NCBI GenBank assembly: GCA_964411665.1 | Contig: CAYPMR010000059.1 | Location: forward strand, 1 to 23,875 | DNA length: 23,875 nucleotides | From: CALFCE01 sp964411665 | GTDB lineage: Bacteria > Pseudomonadota > Gammaproteobacteria > Granulosicoccales > Granulosicoccaceae | Direction of reading: 5' to 3' | Shown: piece after piece, positions 6,674-14,457 of the stretch | Layout of the letters: every line of letters begins with the position of its first letter | Numbering within the stretch: the stretch's first letter is position 1 | Notes under the pieces: generated by a model | The model's input: only the letters and a program-made list of their open reading frames with translations | What the model was told of the DNA's origin: nothing | Databases searched by the model: none | Translations under genes and position numbers: made by a program

Positions 6674-7906
6674 ATGGAAAACCTGTATTCCAAGAAATCC
6701 AAAGAGCTGCTTGCCAGATTGAGTGCGTTTATGGATGAATTTATCTATCCAAACGAAGCCAGGTATGCAGAGCAGTTGCATGCTGCTGAGAATCGCTTCG
6801 CGCCTCTCCCGCTGGTCGAAGAATTAAAGCCAAAAGCCAAACAAGCCGGGCTGTGGAATTTGTTCGTGCCCGAGAGCCATGCGCAATTTTGCGAACACGA
6901 TGGTTTGAGTAATATTGATTATGCACCCTTGGCTGAAATGATGGGGCGGGTGCTATGGTCACCCGAAGTTTTCAATTGCAGTGCGCCTGATACCGGGAAC
7001 ATGGAAGTGTTTATGAATTACGCGACCAAGGCACAACAGGATCAGTGGTTGACTCCATTGCTTAATGGCGAGATACGCTCGAGTTATGCGATGACCGAGC
7101 CACATGTCGCCTCAAGTGACGCTACAAATGTTGAAACGCGTATTGTTCGTGAAGGCAATGAATGGGTGCTTAATGGGCGTAAGTGGTTTATTACAGGTGC
7201 CATGAATGAACGCACAAAAATAATTATTGTGATGGGAAAATCCGATCCGCAGAATCCGGATCGGCACAAGCAGCAAACTCAAGTTCTGGTACCTAAGGAC
7301 ACCCCGGGTGTAGAAATCATTCGCCCTCTGACGACGCTGGGATATGATGATGCACCTATTGGACACGCAGAAATCAATTTTAATAATGTCCGTGTCCCGC
7401 TAGAGAATGTACTGCTCGGCGAAGGGCGCGGTTTTGAAATTGCACAAGGTCGTCTTGGGCCGGGGCGTATGCATCACTGCATGCGACTTATCGGTGTTGC
7501 ACAACGTTCGCTAGAGCTCGCTTGTATACGGGTTAATCAACGCACAACATTCGGTAAAAAACTGAGCCAACACCAGTCTGTACGAGAAGATATCGCCAAA
7601 AGCTTTTCGGAAATCGAGATGGCACGTCTGCTGGTGTTGAAAACCGCTCAGCGTATGGATGAGGTGGGTGCGCAGGCTGCCCGTGACATGATTGCGGCAA
7701 GTAAAACCAGTGTCCCCATCATGGTTCAAAACATAGTTGATCGCTGCATGCAGATGCATGGAGCAGGGGGGTTAACTGAAGATTACTTTATGGCCGAGGG
7801 TTTCAACTACGCACGTTGGTGCAGACAGGCTGATGGTCCTGATCAAGTACATCAAATGGCGCTGGGCAAACAAATTATTCACAGATACGGTATCCCGGAT
7901 TCGTGA
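6674..7906 (+). CDS. Acyl-CoA dehydrogenase, ACAD10/11 (LvaC) type
   Basis: This 410-residue flavoprotein has the acyl-CoA dehydrogenase fold: an N-terminal helical part (SAFMDEFIYPNEARY), the FAD/substrate signature SSYAMTEPHVASSDATN (136-152), the beta domain with NGRKWFITGA, and the C-terminal helices with RTTFGKKLSQHQSVRED and MHGAGGLTEDY (361-371). The end RWCRQADGPDQVH matches the ACAD10/11 branch. In that branch the enzyme works with a kinase that phosphorylates 4-hydroxyacyl-CoA, and phosphate is eliminated to give an enoyl-CoA. The kinase is the next gene. ATG 6674 fits family alignments but has no ribosome binding site. A strong GGAGGGG at 6618-6624 instead precedes an in-frame ATT at 6629, a possible rare start adding 15 residues. 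An in-frame GTG also exists at 6602. Confidence 0.9.
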   Translation: MENLYSKKSKELLARLSAFMDEFIYPNEARYAEQLHAAENRFAPLPLVEELKPKAKQAGLWNLFVPESHAQFCEHDGLSNIDYAPLAEMMGRVLWSPEVFNCSAPDTGNMEVFMNYATKAQQDQWLTPLLNGEIRSSYAMTEPHVASSDATNVETRIVREGNEWVLNGRKWFITGAMNERTKIIIVMGKSDPQNPDRHKQQTQVLVPKDTPGVEIIRPLTTLGYDDAPIGHAEINFNNVRVPLENVLLGEGRGFEIAQGRLGPGRMHHCMRLIGVAQRSLELACIRVNQRTTFGKKLSQHQSVREDIAKSFSEIEMARLLVLKTAQRMDEVGAQAARDMIAASKTSVPIMVQNIVDRCMQMHGAGGLTEDYFMAEGFNYARWCRQADGPDQVHQMALGKQIIHRYGIPDS

Positions 7907-7908
7907 CT

Positions 7909-8928
7909 ATGGATTTGCCGCACAAGGGCGTTTTGGGGCGCTATCTGGAAACCAATATTGAAGAATTCGAATCACTTGTTGATATCAAAAAATTCTCTAA
8001 CGGCCAATCCAATCCTACCTATTTGCTGAATGCCAAATCCGGACAGTATGTATTACGACGGCAACCATCTGGAGAGTTACTGAAATCTGCCCATGCTGTT
8101 GATCGAGAATATCGAGTGATCAAAGCGTTGGCCAGTTCTGACGTGCCGGTCGCTCACGCCTACCATCTTTGTGAAGATCGTGATGTCATCGGCAGTATGT
8201 TTTACGTAATGAGTTATCAGAGCGGCCGTATTTTCTGGGATCCGGCACTGCCTGAACTCAACAACAATCAACGCGCCGGTATATACGACGAGATGAATCG
8301 TATGTTGGCAGCTTTGCATGATGTAGAAGTCGATGCTGTTGGTCTGAGTGATTTCGGACGAGCTGGAAATTATTTTGAGCGCCAGATCAGCCGCTGGAGT
8401 AAACAATATAAAGCATCGGAGACAACGCGCATTGATGCGATGGATAAGCTAATGCAATGGCTGCCAGCCAATATGCCGGATGATGATGGTATGGTCAGTC
8501 TGATTCATGGCGATTATCGCATCGATAATATTATTTTCCATGCAGATGAATCAAGAGCTGTGGCATTACTTGATTGGGAGTTGTCTACCCTGGGTCATCC
8601 TTATGCGGATTTAGCTTATCAATGTATGCAGTTGCGGGTTGATCGAGATGATGCAATAGCAGGGCTCGGTGATGCAAATCGTTCAGCGCTTGACATTCCA
8701 TCAGAGGATGAATACGTATCACTATATTGCCAAAGACGAGGTATAGACAAAATTGCACACTGGAATTTTTATCTGGCATTCAGCTTTTTTCGTCTTGCTG
8801 CAATTTTGCAAGGCGTGTTAAAACGTGCAATTGACGGTAATGCATCAAGTGAGAAGGCATTTGTCTATGGTAAGTTCGCACCAAAACTTGCCAACATGGC
8901 AATCGAATTGATCGAGGAACAAACGTAA
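7909..8928 (+). CDS. APH-fold phosphotransferase, ACAD10/11 kinase (LvaA) type
   Basis: This 339-residue kinase has the aminoglycoside phosphotransferase/choline kinase fold. It shows SNGQSNPTYLL (30-40) for the glycine loop and YVLRRQPSGELLKSAHAVDR (47-66), where relatives have a similar block. The catalytic loop is LIHGDYRIDN (H200, D202, D206, N207), and the metal site is LLDWELSTLGHP (D222). This wording is close to the kinase half of animal ACAD11 and to LvaA of Pseudomonas putida, which phosphorylates the 4-hydroxyl of a hydroxyacyl-CoA. True antibiotic resistance is unlikely. Coupling to the dehydrogenase is tight: GTG 7903 would give a 4-base GTGA overlap, while ATG 7909 starts 2 bases after its stop. 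I chose ATG. The end overlaps the SDR start by one base (TAATG). Confidence 0.88.
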   Translation: MDLPHKGVLGRYLETNIEEFESLVDIKKFSNGQSNPTYLLNAKSGQYVLRRQPSGELLKSAHAVDREYRVIKALASSDVPVAHAYHLCEDRDVIGSMFYVMSYQSGRIFWDPALPELNNNQRAGIYDEMNRMLAALHDVEVDAVGLSDFGRAGNYFERQISRWSKQYKASETTRIDAMDKLMQWLPANMPDDDGMVSLIHGDYRIDNIIFHADESRAVALLDWELSTLGHPYADLAYQCMQLRVDRDDAIAGLGDANRSALDIPSEDEYVSLYCQRRGIDKIAHWNFYLAFSFFRLAAILQGVLKRAIDGNASSEKAFVYGKFAPKLANMAIELIEEQT

Positions 8929-9731
8929 TGGCTACTGATCAACAACAGATTGCAAACGATGCCTATAATCCGATTTTCGATGTCAGTGGCAAGGTCGCCA
9001 TGGTTACCGGCGCATCCAGTGGGATCGGCCAGCATTTTGCCCGGCAACTTGCCAGACACGGCGCCAGAGTTGTTGTGGCCGCTCGTCGCCAGGACAGGCT
9101 TGAGACTTTGGTTAAAGACATCTGTGCTAGTGGTTCAGAGGCAATTGCTGTATCACTTGATGTTACCGATGACGACAGTATAAAGAGTGCTTTTGACACT
9201 ACCGAATCAGCTTTTGGCGTCGTGGAAATACTATCTAACAATGCGGGTGTCGCTGATTCCAAACCGGCACTGGATACTAACAAAGCCAGTTGGGATTTTG
9301 TTATTGATACTAATTTGAACGGTGTCTGGATGGTGGCAACTGAGGCGGGTCGTCGTCTGGTTGCTAACGGCAAGCCGGGTAGCATAGTGAACACAGCATC
9401 TATCCTGGGATTACGCGTAGCGATCGGGCAAAGTAGTTACGCAACATCAAAAGCTGCTGTCATTCAGCTAACCAAAAGCCTGGCGCTGGAATGGTGTCGT
9501 AAGGATATTCGCGTTAACGCATTGTGTCCCGGCTATTTTATAACTGATATGAACCGGGACTTCCTGCAGAGTGAAAAAGGTCTGGCTATGTTGGCTCGCA
9601 CACCATCACGCAGAACCGGTGAGCTTGATGAGTTGACAGCTCCTTTCATGCTGCTTGCGAGTGACGCCGGTTCCTTCGTCAGTGGCAGTGCATTGACTGT
9701 TGATGGCGCTCATAGTGTGGGAAATATATAG
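8928..9731 (+). CDS. SDR-family dehydrogenase (LvaD-like 3-hydroxyacyl-CoA dehydrogenase candidate)
   Basis: This 267-residue protein is a classical short-chain dehydrogenase/reductase with a Rossmann fold. It carries TGASSGIG (27-34) for the dinucleotide, DVT (78-80), NNAG (104-107), and the catalytic set S158, Y171 and K175 (YATSK). PGYFITDM follows the active site. AARR after the second strand could favour NADP, but this is weak evidence. The ATG overlaps the kinase stop by one base, so translational coupling is likely. In the Lva pathway an SDR of this kind oxidises the rearranged 3-hydroxyacyl-CoA to the 3-keto compound; that role is inferred from context, since SDR substrate cannot be read from sequence. 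Confidence 0.87.
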   Translation: MATDQQQIANDAYNPIFDVSGKVAMVTGASSGIGQHFARQLARHGARVVVAARRQDRLETLVKDICASGSEAIAVSLDVTDDDSIKSAFDTTESAFGVVEILSNNAGVADSKPALDTNKASWDFVIDTNLNGVWMVATEAGRRLVANGKPGSIVNTASILGLRVAIGQSSYATSKAAVIQLTKSLALEWCRKDIRVNALCPGYFITDMNRDFLQSEKGLAMLARTPSRRTGELDELTAPFMLLASDAGSFVSGSALTVDGAHSVGNI

Positions 9732-9857
9732 AAGTCATCTCAATTGATCTTGCGTGCCTCGCTCTATTTTGAAATGGCTTTTAGTCGAGCTTATGTGTTC
9801 AGCTATAAGAGACCGGCAGTAAAAAAGCGTTCTGAAATAAAAATATGAGTAGTAGTC

Positions 9858-10670
9858 ATGAAGATAAATATCGGTAAGTACGAGATAAATATAGAGAGCA
9901 GTGGCAATACCTCGGGGCCGGTCGTGGTAATGGCTCATTCGTTGGGTTGTAATCTCCATATGTGGGATCCGCAGATGGCTCTGCTTGAGGCGGATTTCCA
10001 TGTTTTACGCCTCGACATGCGTGGACATGGGCTCAGTGATTCTCCGGATGGCCCGTATACGATTGATGAGCTGGCAGATGACGTTATTGCGGTTATGGAT
10101 CAACAAGGAATAGCACAAGCGCATTGGGTCGGACTGTCTATCGGTGGGATGATAGGACAAAGTCTGCTGTTGCGGCATCCACAACGTTTTTTATCCGCCG
10201 TTCTTAGTGACACCATGAGTGTGCTGCCGGAGGGTGCGCACAAATTGTGGCAGGATCGGATTGCGAAGGTCGAGACAGATGGATTGCAGTCGATAAAACA
10301 GGCGACTCTTGAGCGCTGGTTTACAGCGCCGTTTCTTTCCAGTGCCGGCGGTAATGCGACAATACAAGCAGCTGTCGATGCTGTTGCAGCACAAATTGAT
10401 CAAACCACGGATGCAGGCTATGTCGCCTGCAGTCACGCCATTACCAAGCTTGATTATATTGATCGTCTGCCTTTAATAAATAACCGGGTGTTGTTGATCG
10501 TGGGTGCTGACGATTCAGCGACGCCGGTGGCCGCATCAGAGCAAATGCATGAACGTCTGTCAGATTCAGAGCTTGTTGTGATTGAACATGCCGGGCATAT
10601 TTCCAATGTTGAACAAAAAGAAGCGTTCAATGCCGCACTCGGTTCGTTTTTACGTCAAGGCTGTAGTTAA
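9858..10670 (+). CDS. Alpha/beta hydrolase, 3-oxoadipate enol-lactonase (PcaD)-like
   Basis: This 270-residue protein is an alpha/beta hydrolase with its catalytic triad visible. The nucleophile is S94 in GLSIGG, the acid is D218 or D219 in VGADDSATP, and the base is H247 in EHAGHISN. The oxyanion region is MAHSLG (25-30), and DMRGHGLSDSP (53-63) is typical of the PcaD/lactonase-esterase branch. It has no signal peptide, so it acts in the cytoplasm on a small lactone or ester. It lies 126 bases after the SDR gene on the same strand, with no clear terminator between, so it may belong to the same transcript. No pca genes are nearby, so a beta-ketoadipate role is not supported. Opening a gamma-lactone to a 4-hydroxy acid would suit the neighbours but is speculative. 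Confidence 0.85.
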   Translation: MKINIGKYEINIESSGNTSGPVVVMAHSLGCNLHMWDPQMALLEADFHVLRLDMRGHGLSDSPDGPYTIDELADDVIAVMDQQGIAQAHWVGLSIGGMIGQSLLLRHPQRFLSAVLSDTMSVLPEGAHKLWQDRIAKVETDGLQSIKQATLERWFTAPFLSSAGGNATIQAAVDAVAAQIDQTTDAGYVACSHAITKLDYIDRLPLINNRVLLIVGADDSATPVAASEQMHERLSDSELVVIEHAGHISNVEQKEAFNAALGSFLRQGCS

Positions 10671-10693
10671 GGGCATGCCCTGTCAGGATGTCA

Positions 10694-10801
10694 TCACCTG
10701 CTGGCAGTTTCTCTTGGTGCCAGGATGATTTCAAGAACGCCTGCCAACATAATACAGACACTGCCGATAATCTCTCTCCAGCCGAATTGTTCGTTTGCCC
10801 A
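10694..10801 (-). pseudogene. C-terminal remnant of a DMT/EamA-type transporter
   Basis: About 35 codons read WANEQFGWREIIG, then a hydrophobic helix (SVCIMLAGVLEIIL) and a short tail APRETASR before TGA. This is the usual last-helix pattern of EamA/SMR drug/metabolite transporters (an acidic residue, F-x-W-R-E, then a glycine-rich final helix). Nothing of the other helices remains upstream, where the sequence passes straight into the GMC remnant in a different frame. It is probably not expressed as a functional protein. Confidence 0.5.
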
Positions 10802-10802
10802 C

Positions 10803-10916
10803 TGGGCCTGCTTCCAACAGACATATTGAGTGGCTCGCGGATGAAGAAGCCAGTCTGTTTGCCACAATGGCACCGGCCGCGCCACTACCGATAATGATGT
10901 AGTCGAAAATCTGCAT
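10803..10916 (-). pseudogene. N-terminal remnant of a GMC (choline dehydrogenase-like) oxidoreductase
   Basis: From ATG 10916, 38 codons read MQIFDYIIIGSGAAG, ANRLASS and ICLLEAGP. This is the FAD-binding beta-alpha-beta start of GMC oxidoreductases with GxGxxG and the acidic end of strand two. GMC proteins are 500-600 residues long. Here similarity stops at LLEAGP, and the frame ends 24 codons later at 10731. The gene was cut by a deletion that joined it to the transporter remnant at about 10802. With its neighbour it accounts for most of the gap between the hydrolase and DUF1348 genes. Confidence 0.7.
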
Positions 10917-11053
10917 GGCAATTTATTCAAGGTCAGGTTTAATTTAGTGGTTTAATGCTATCAAAGGATTCACGCGAATATTTTGTCATATCAATTTACC
11001 AACAGCATTTCGTAGCTGTAGCCCTTGTGGATATTACCTCAGGAGATAGTTTC

Positions 11054-11521
11054 ATGAGCACTCGCCCCCCGCTACCCCCGTTTGATCGTGAATCTGCCAT
11101 ACAAAAAGTACGGCTGGCAGAAGACGGTTGGAATGGTCGCGATCCAGCCAAAGTCGCGCTTGCCTATACGCTCGATACAAAATGGCGAAACCGATCTACC
11201 TTTGTTAACAATCGGGAAGAAGCACAGGCCTTTCTTGTAGCCAAGTGGATCAAAGAGCTTGACTATCGTCTGATCAAAGAGCTTTGGGCGTTTACGGAGA
11301 ATCGGATTGCAGTGCGTTATGCGTATGAGTGGCACGATGACAGTGGCAACTGGTTTCGGTCCTATGGCAACGAAAATTGGGAGTTCGCAGCAGATGGGTT
11401 AATGCAGAACCGATTTGCCAGTATTAATGATCTGCCCATTGCTGAGTCAGATCGTAAATACCATTGGCCTTTGGGCAGGCGCCCGGATGATCATCCCGGA
11501 TTATCAGAGTTGGGGATGTAG
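11054..11521 (+). CDS. DUF1348 / NTF2-like (SnoaL-fold) protein
   Basis: This 155-residue protein matches the DUF1348 family of the nuclear-transport-factor-2-like fold. Recognisable stretches are FDRESAIQKVRLAEDGWNGR, then PAKVALAYT, TKWRNRSTF, LWAFTENRIAVRYAYEWHD and GNENWEFA, ending in WPLGRRPDDHPGL. Family members are small cone-shaped proteins of unknown, possibly enzymatic, role in the cytoplasm. The start is decided by a good AGGAGA at 11041, 7 bases before ATG 11054; an upstream in-frame ATG at 10955 has no such site. It appears to be a single-gene unit, convergent with pilE, whose stop lies about 20 bases beyond this one. There is no visible functional link to the pilus genes. Confidence 0.82.
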   Translation: MSTRPPLPPFDRESAIQKVRLAEDGWNGRDPAKVALAYTLDTKWRNRSTFVNNREEAQAFLVAKWIKELDYRLIKELWAFTENRIAVRYAYEWHDDSGNWFRSYGNENWEFAADGLMQNRFASINDLPIAESDRKYHWPLGRRPDDHPGLSELGM

Positions 11522-11540
11522 TTGGGGTTTTGACTTCGAA

Positions 11541-11969
11541 CTACCAACAGGATTCAGGGTGGGTTCCTGTTGCTCCCTTACTTTTATTATGATCCAGCGT
11601 TAGTGATAGACATGGGCCGTCGGTATTTTGCTGGTTCTTGTCCGTAGGTATGGCTGTGAGCTGATAAGTGGTAGCTGTGCGAATCTCCTGTAGTTGATAA
11701 TAACCATCAGTCGATTCAGTCCGCAACGCACAATCAGAGTCGTATGCACCAACAAACGTAATACATCTATCAAGAATCATTGCATTGTTTCTTAATAGTA
11801 GTTTGCCATCGTCTCGCCGCTGTTCTGTCATGTAGCCACTGTAGCGCGGAACACCTATCACTACTAAAATTCCCAGAATAGCTATAACAATCATCAGCTC
11901 GATCAAGGTAAAACCTGCGCTTGTATCGGGATTTTTGTTTTTGCGCTGTAAATGCAAATTTTTCACCAT
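11541..11969 (-). CDS. pilE: Type IV minor pilin PilE
   Basis: This 142-residue prepilin has a 19-residue basic leader ending in G19, cut before F20 by prepilin peptidase PilD. The mature start FTLIELMIVIAI carries the assembly glutamate at position 5 (E24) and continues as the hydrophobic helix that packs in the pilus core. Four cysteines (C69, C80, C120, C141) can form two disulfides, the last giving a C-terminal D-region loop as in PilE-type pilins. It is the last gene of the minor pilin operon. In Pseudomonas pilE follows pilY1; here it follows pilX by 39 bases because pilY1 lies elsewhere. It could be a PilA-like major pilin, but the minor pilin context favours PilE. Confidence 0.85.
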   Translation of the reverse strand: MVKNLHLQRKNKNPDTSAGFTLIELMIVIAILGILVVIGVPRYSGYMTEQRRDDGKLLLRNNAMILDRCITFVGAYDSDCALRTESTDGYYQLQEIRTATTYQLTAIPTDKNQQNTDGPCLSLTLDHNKSKGATGTHPESCW

Positions 11970-12008
11970 ATCTTAAATCCGGAGATGAGGTCGCGAGTGC
12001 AGGTAATT

Positions 12009-12590
12009 TTAGAAATTTAGAACTACGACGCTTTCGCCTGCGGCTTGCACATTGTCGTAACTACCTTTTCCATACGCTTCTATACTGAACAGTACGACTT
12101 CACGTGCGCCATTACTTAATCTTCCATAGGTTGCGGAACCTACATCCAGATTGACGATTCCCGAAGTGCCATCAAATATATAATTTCCGATTTCTTCCAC
12201 AGCGTATCGAGGTGCCTGGGTAGTGCCAAGAACTCTATCGGCATCGAGTACAAATTCACCTTGAAAGTTCTCCTGTTCCCACCATCGTTCCGTTCGATCG
12301 TTTAACGTGTAGACCCCCTCGGATGCATCCCTATCTGCATACAATCGATCCTCGGTTTCATCGATCAAAAAACTCTCTGCAACAGCAAGCGCTGTATCCA
12401 TGGACTGAAACGCTCGGTCTCGCTGAATAGTAGCTGAGGATACCTGTTGCGAATGATCTGCCGTATCGAGCATCGAAGTGGCCATGACGCCAACTATCAG
12501 TGTCAAAACAAGAATGGCTATGAGTACGGTTCCTTGTTCTGTGCTTTGTGAACAGATTCTTGGTGTTTTACAATTTTTGCAAGTTTTCAT
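12009..12590 (-). CDS. pilX: Type IV pilus minor pilin PilX
   Basis: This protein of 193 residues has a short leader ending at G20 and a hydrophobic mature start TVLIAILVLTLIVG. It then has the PilX pattern, an early stretch rich in S/T/Q (SMLDTADHSQQV, AFQSMDTALAVAESFL). Position 5 of the mature form is alanine, not glutamate, which is common for PilX. The leader holds three cysteines (C4, C7, C13), which is unusual. ATG 12590 begins 13 bases after the pilW stop. An upstream TTG at 12626 would overlap pilW and is less likely. PilX works with PilV, PilW and PilE in the tip complex that primes pilus assembly and presents PilY1. Confidence 0.82.
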   Translation of the reverse strand: MKTCKNCKTPRICSQSTEQGTVLIAILVLTLIVGVMATSMLDTADHSQQVSSATIQRDRAFQSMDTALAVAESFLIDETEDRLYADRDASEGVYTLNDRTERWWEQENFQGEFVLDADRVLGTTQAPRYAVEEIGNYIFDGTSGIVNLDVGSATYGRLSNGAREVVLFSIEAYGKGSYDNVQAAGESVVVLNF

Positions 12591-12603
12591 CGAATTATTC
12601 ACA

Positions 12604-13407
12604 TCAGTTTTTGGTTGCCACGACAATTACAACTTCCTGACGAATTCTCTTGTCTGTAGCCGTATGAGTTGTGCCATTGAAATAGTATTTTTGATGGAAT
12701 TTGATAGCTCTATCCTTTGTAGCAAGCAGTAGGCGAATTCTAACAAGACTGGTATTGAGGTAGTCTTCATTAGTGGCGTCTGTAGATGATATAAAAGAAT
12801 CAATTCGTTCATCATCGGTAGCGTCAACACCGAAATCAATGAGCATCTGTTCCACAAGGAGGTCGTCTGCAGAGCCAATTAAAAGCTCATTGGTCGTCCC
12901 GTCGCTGCATCGCAAGGCGTTGTTTTCTAAAAATAGACGTATTTCTGCTATATCGTCAATACCGACACTGGTTCCTGTGCACGTTCGAATAGTGCCATCA
13001 GGATTGTTACTGATATCAGATGATCCGCTAAATCGGAAATTCAGAGATGTATTGTCTGCTTTGATAATTTGGCCAGATTCCCACTCGCCATCGACTGCTG
13101 GAAATTTCTGTACTGGATCTGTTACAGGAATTATTCGGGAACGTAATTGACTGGTATCGACAGCTCGATATCCGATCTGTGCGAGTTGTTGCGGTAGGAT
13201 TTGTGAGGCAAGAGTCGCTTGTTCGTGCAATATCCGCGCATTTGCAACACGATTTCTTGCCTCTGCTGACGAGGCCAATAGAGTGGTTATCCCGAGAAGA
13301 ACAATACTGCTGATGCCCAGGGCAACAAGAAGCTCCAGCAGCGTAAGGCCGGTTTGTCGATGCGATGTCACGACGTGCTTATTGGTTATTGTTGCGTTGG
13401 TAACCAT
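12604..13407 (-). CDS. pilW: Type IV pilus minor pilin PilW
   Basis: This 267-residue prepilin has the cleavage context QTG20/LTLLELLVALGI with E5 of the mature protein at E25. A coil segment with NARILHEQATLASQ and a large beta-rich C-terminal part follow. The length and order between pilV and pilX identify it as PilW, the largest minor pilin of the tip complex. Two cysteines (TCTG and RCSDG) may form a disulfide. It is transcribed from the fimT side; 62 bases separate it from pilV, with no obvious terminator. Confidence 0.85.
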   Translation of the reverse strand: MVTNATITNKHVVTSHRQTGLTLLELLVALGISSIVLLGITTLLASSAEARNRVANARILHEQATLASQILPQQLAQIGYRAVDTSQLRSRIIPVTDPVQKFPAVDGEWESGQIIKADNTSLNFRFSGSSDISNNPDGTIRTCTGTSVGIDDIAEIRLFLENNALRCSDGTTNELLIGSADDLLVEQMLIDFGVDATDDERIDSFISSTDATNEDYLNTSLVRIRLLLATKDRAIKFHQKYYFNGTTHTATDKRIRQEVVIVVATKN

Positions 13408-13469
13408 GGGTGGTTGGATTGCTGATAGTTAAATATAACTTTTCAAATGAAACCCTATTACAGTTCAGC

Positions 13470-13934
13470 TTACAGCGAACTTCGAAGATTATATGTCTGT
13501 GTGTCTTGTCCGCTGATCACTGTCTCGCGCCATCGCAACGATACTGTACAGCTTTCCTCCTGGCACTCAATCTGACCTACACCACCCGGTAATTGTCCGG
13601 CTATTCTGGCGCGCCACTCGTTCACCAGATCAGATACATGAGGTGCACCAGAACCATTGGCTGCGACATCTTCAAATTCGATATCATATGCGTTTGATGT
13701 AGCATGCAATTTGTCTGCTTTTAGTATCTCCAACATTTCGTGTGCAAGAATATTCACACTGCCATGAACCGAAGCAGTTTTTGATGTGCCTAATGAGAGC
13801 GTGTTGGAATTACCTACTGACAAAGCAGCAAAAGTAAAAATAAGCATGGCAATAATAACTTCTATCAATCCAACACCTGTTTGGTTATTTGCTGGCGAAG
13901 GGTGCTGTGTATATGCAGAAGAATCGATGTTCAT
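13470..13934 (-). CDS. pilV: Type IV pilus minor pilin PilV
   Basis: This 154-residue prepilin has the processing site QTG20/VGLIEVIIAMLIF with E5 at E25 and a hydrophobic helix. A PilV-like body follows (ILAHEMLEILKADK; ECQEESCTVSLRWRE near the end). The paired cysteines near the C-terminus may form a disulfide. Its position between fimT and pilW, and its short length, fit PilV. It is probably part of one minus-strand operon, 25 bases after fimT. Confidence 0.84.
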   Translation of the reverse strand: MNIDSSAYTQHPSPANNQTGVGLIEVIIAMLIFTFAALSVGNSNTLSLGTSKTASVHGSVNILAHEMLEILKADKLHATSNAYDIEFEDVAANGSGAPHVSDLVNEWRARIAGQLPGGVGQIECQEESCTVSLRWRETVISGQDTQTYNLRSSL

Positions 13935-13959
13935 AGTATCAATATTAAAATACTAACTG

Positions 13960-14457
13960 CTATAGAGTGCGGCCAATGCGATTGAGCCAGAATTGGAAAT
14001 CGAATTCCCCTCGTGTTGCGCTGAATTTAGAGCTTTGATTTGTGTATCCACGATAGTCAAAGCTCACATTTTCCCGCGTCGCCTCGTTTTCATCAGTCAA
14101 GGCGACAGTTATTCTGTTGGAGTTTATCGTTTCGCTAATTAGTGTCGTGTCGGTGTTATCAAATGTTCCGCTAGTATCGCTGTCATGATAGATAAGCCAA
14201 CCTTCTCCAATGCCGCCACTGCACGACGTGCCATCTGGGCTGCCACACAATCTAACCCAGCCTCCGCGTTTAATAGCTTCAATACGTGCCAGTGTCAGGG
14301 AAGATCGAAGTTTAGAAAGTGCAGCGCGTGAACCTGTTTCATCTGACCAACTTTGAAATGACACAAGCGCAAGTGTCGTAACAATTGCGACAATCGTTAC
14401 AACAATCAAGGTTTCAAGTAATGTGAAGCCGTTCTGATTTTTGCATTGCATGGCCAT
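13960..14457 (-). CDS. fimT: Pseudopilin FimT/GspH family
   Basis: This 165-residue prepilin has a 10-residue leader and the site NQNG10/FTLLETLIVVTIVAI with the mature E5 at E15. It has the typical FimT/GspH body: LSKLRSSLTLARIEAIKRGG (N-terminal helix), then WVRLCGSPDG, EGWLIYHD and the strand VSFDYRGYT. FimT and FimU share this domain; FimT-type proteins have been linked to DNA binding in natural transformation. Only one member is present, so FimU is equally possible. It is the first gene of the minor pilin operon, with the promoter presumably in the divergent region shared with pilY1. ATG 14457 or 14451 can serve as start. Confidence 0.8.
   Translation of the reverse strand: MAMQCKNQNGFTLLETLIVVTIVAIVTTLALVSFQSWSDETGSRAALSKLRSSLTLARIEAIKRGGWVRLCGSPDGTSCSGGIGEGWLIYHDSDTSGTFDNTDTTLISETINSNRITVALTDENEATRENVSFDYRGYTNQSSKFSATRGEFDFQFWLNRIGRTL

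Noticed and set aside
7909..8928. Aminoglycoside resistance kinase.
   Set aside because: The fold is shared, but the blocks around the catalytic loop match ACAD10/11-type kinases and the gene overlaps an acyl-CoA dehydrogenase.
9858..10670. A beta-ketoadipate (pca) pathway gene.
   Set aside because: No other pca genes are present; only the general lactonase/esterase family can be claimed.
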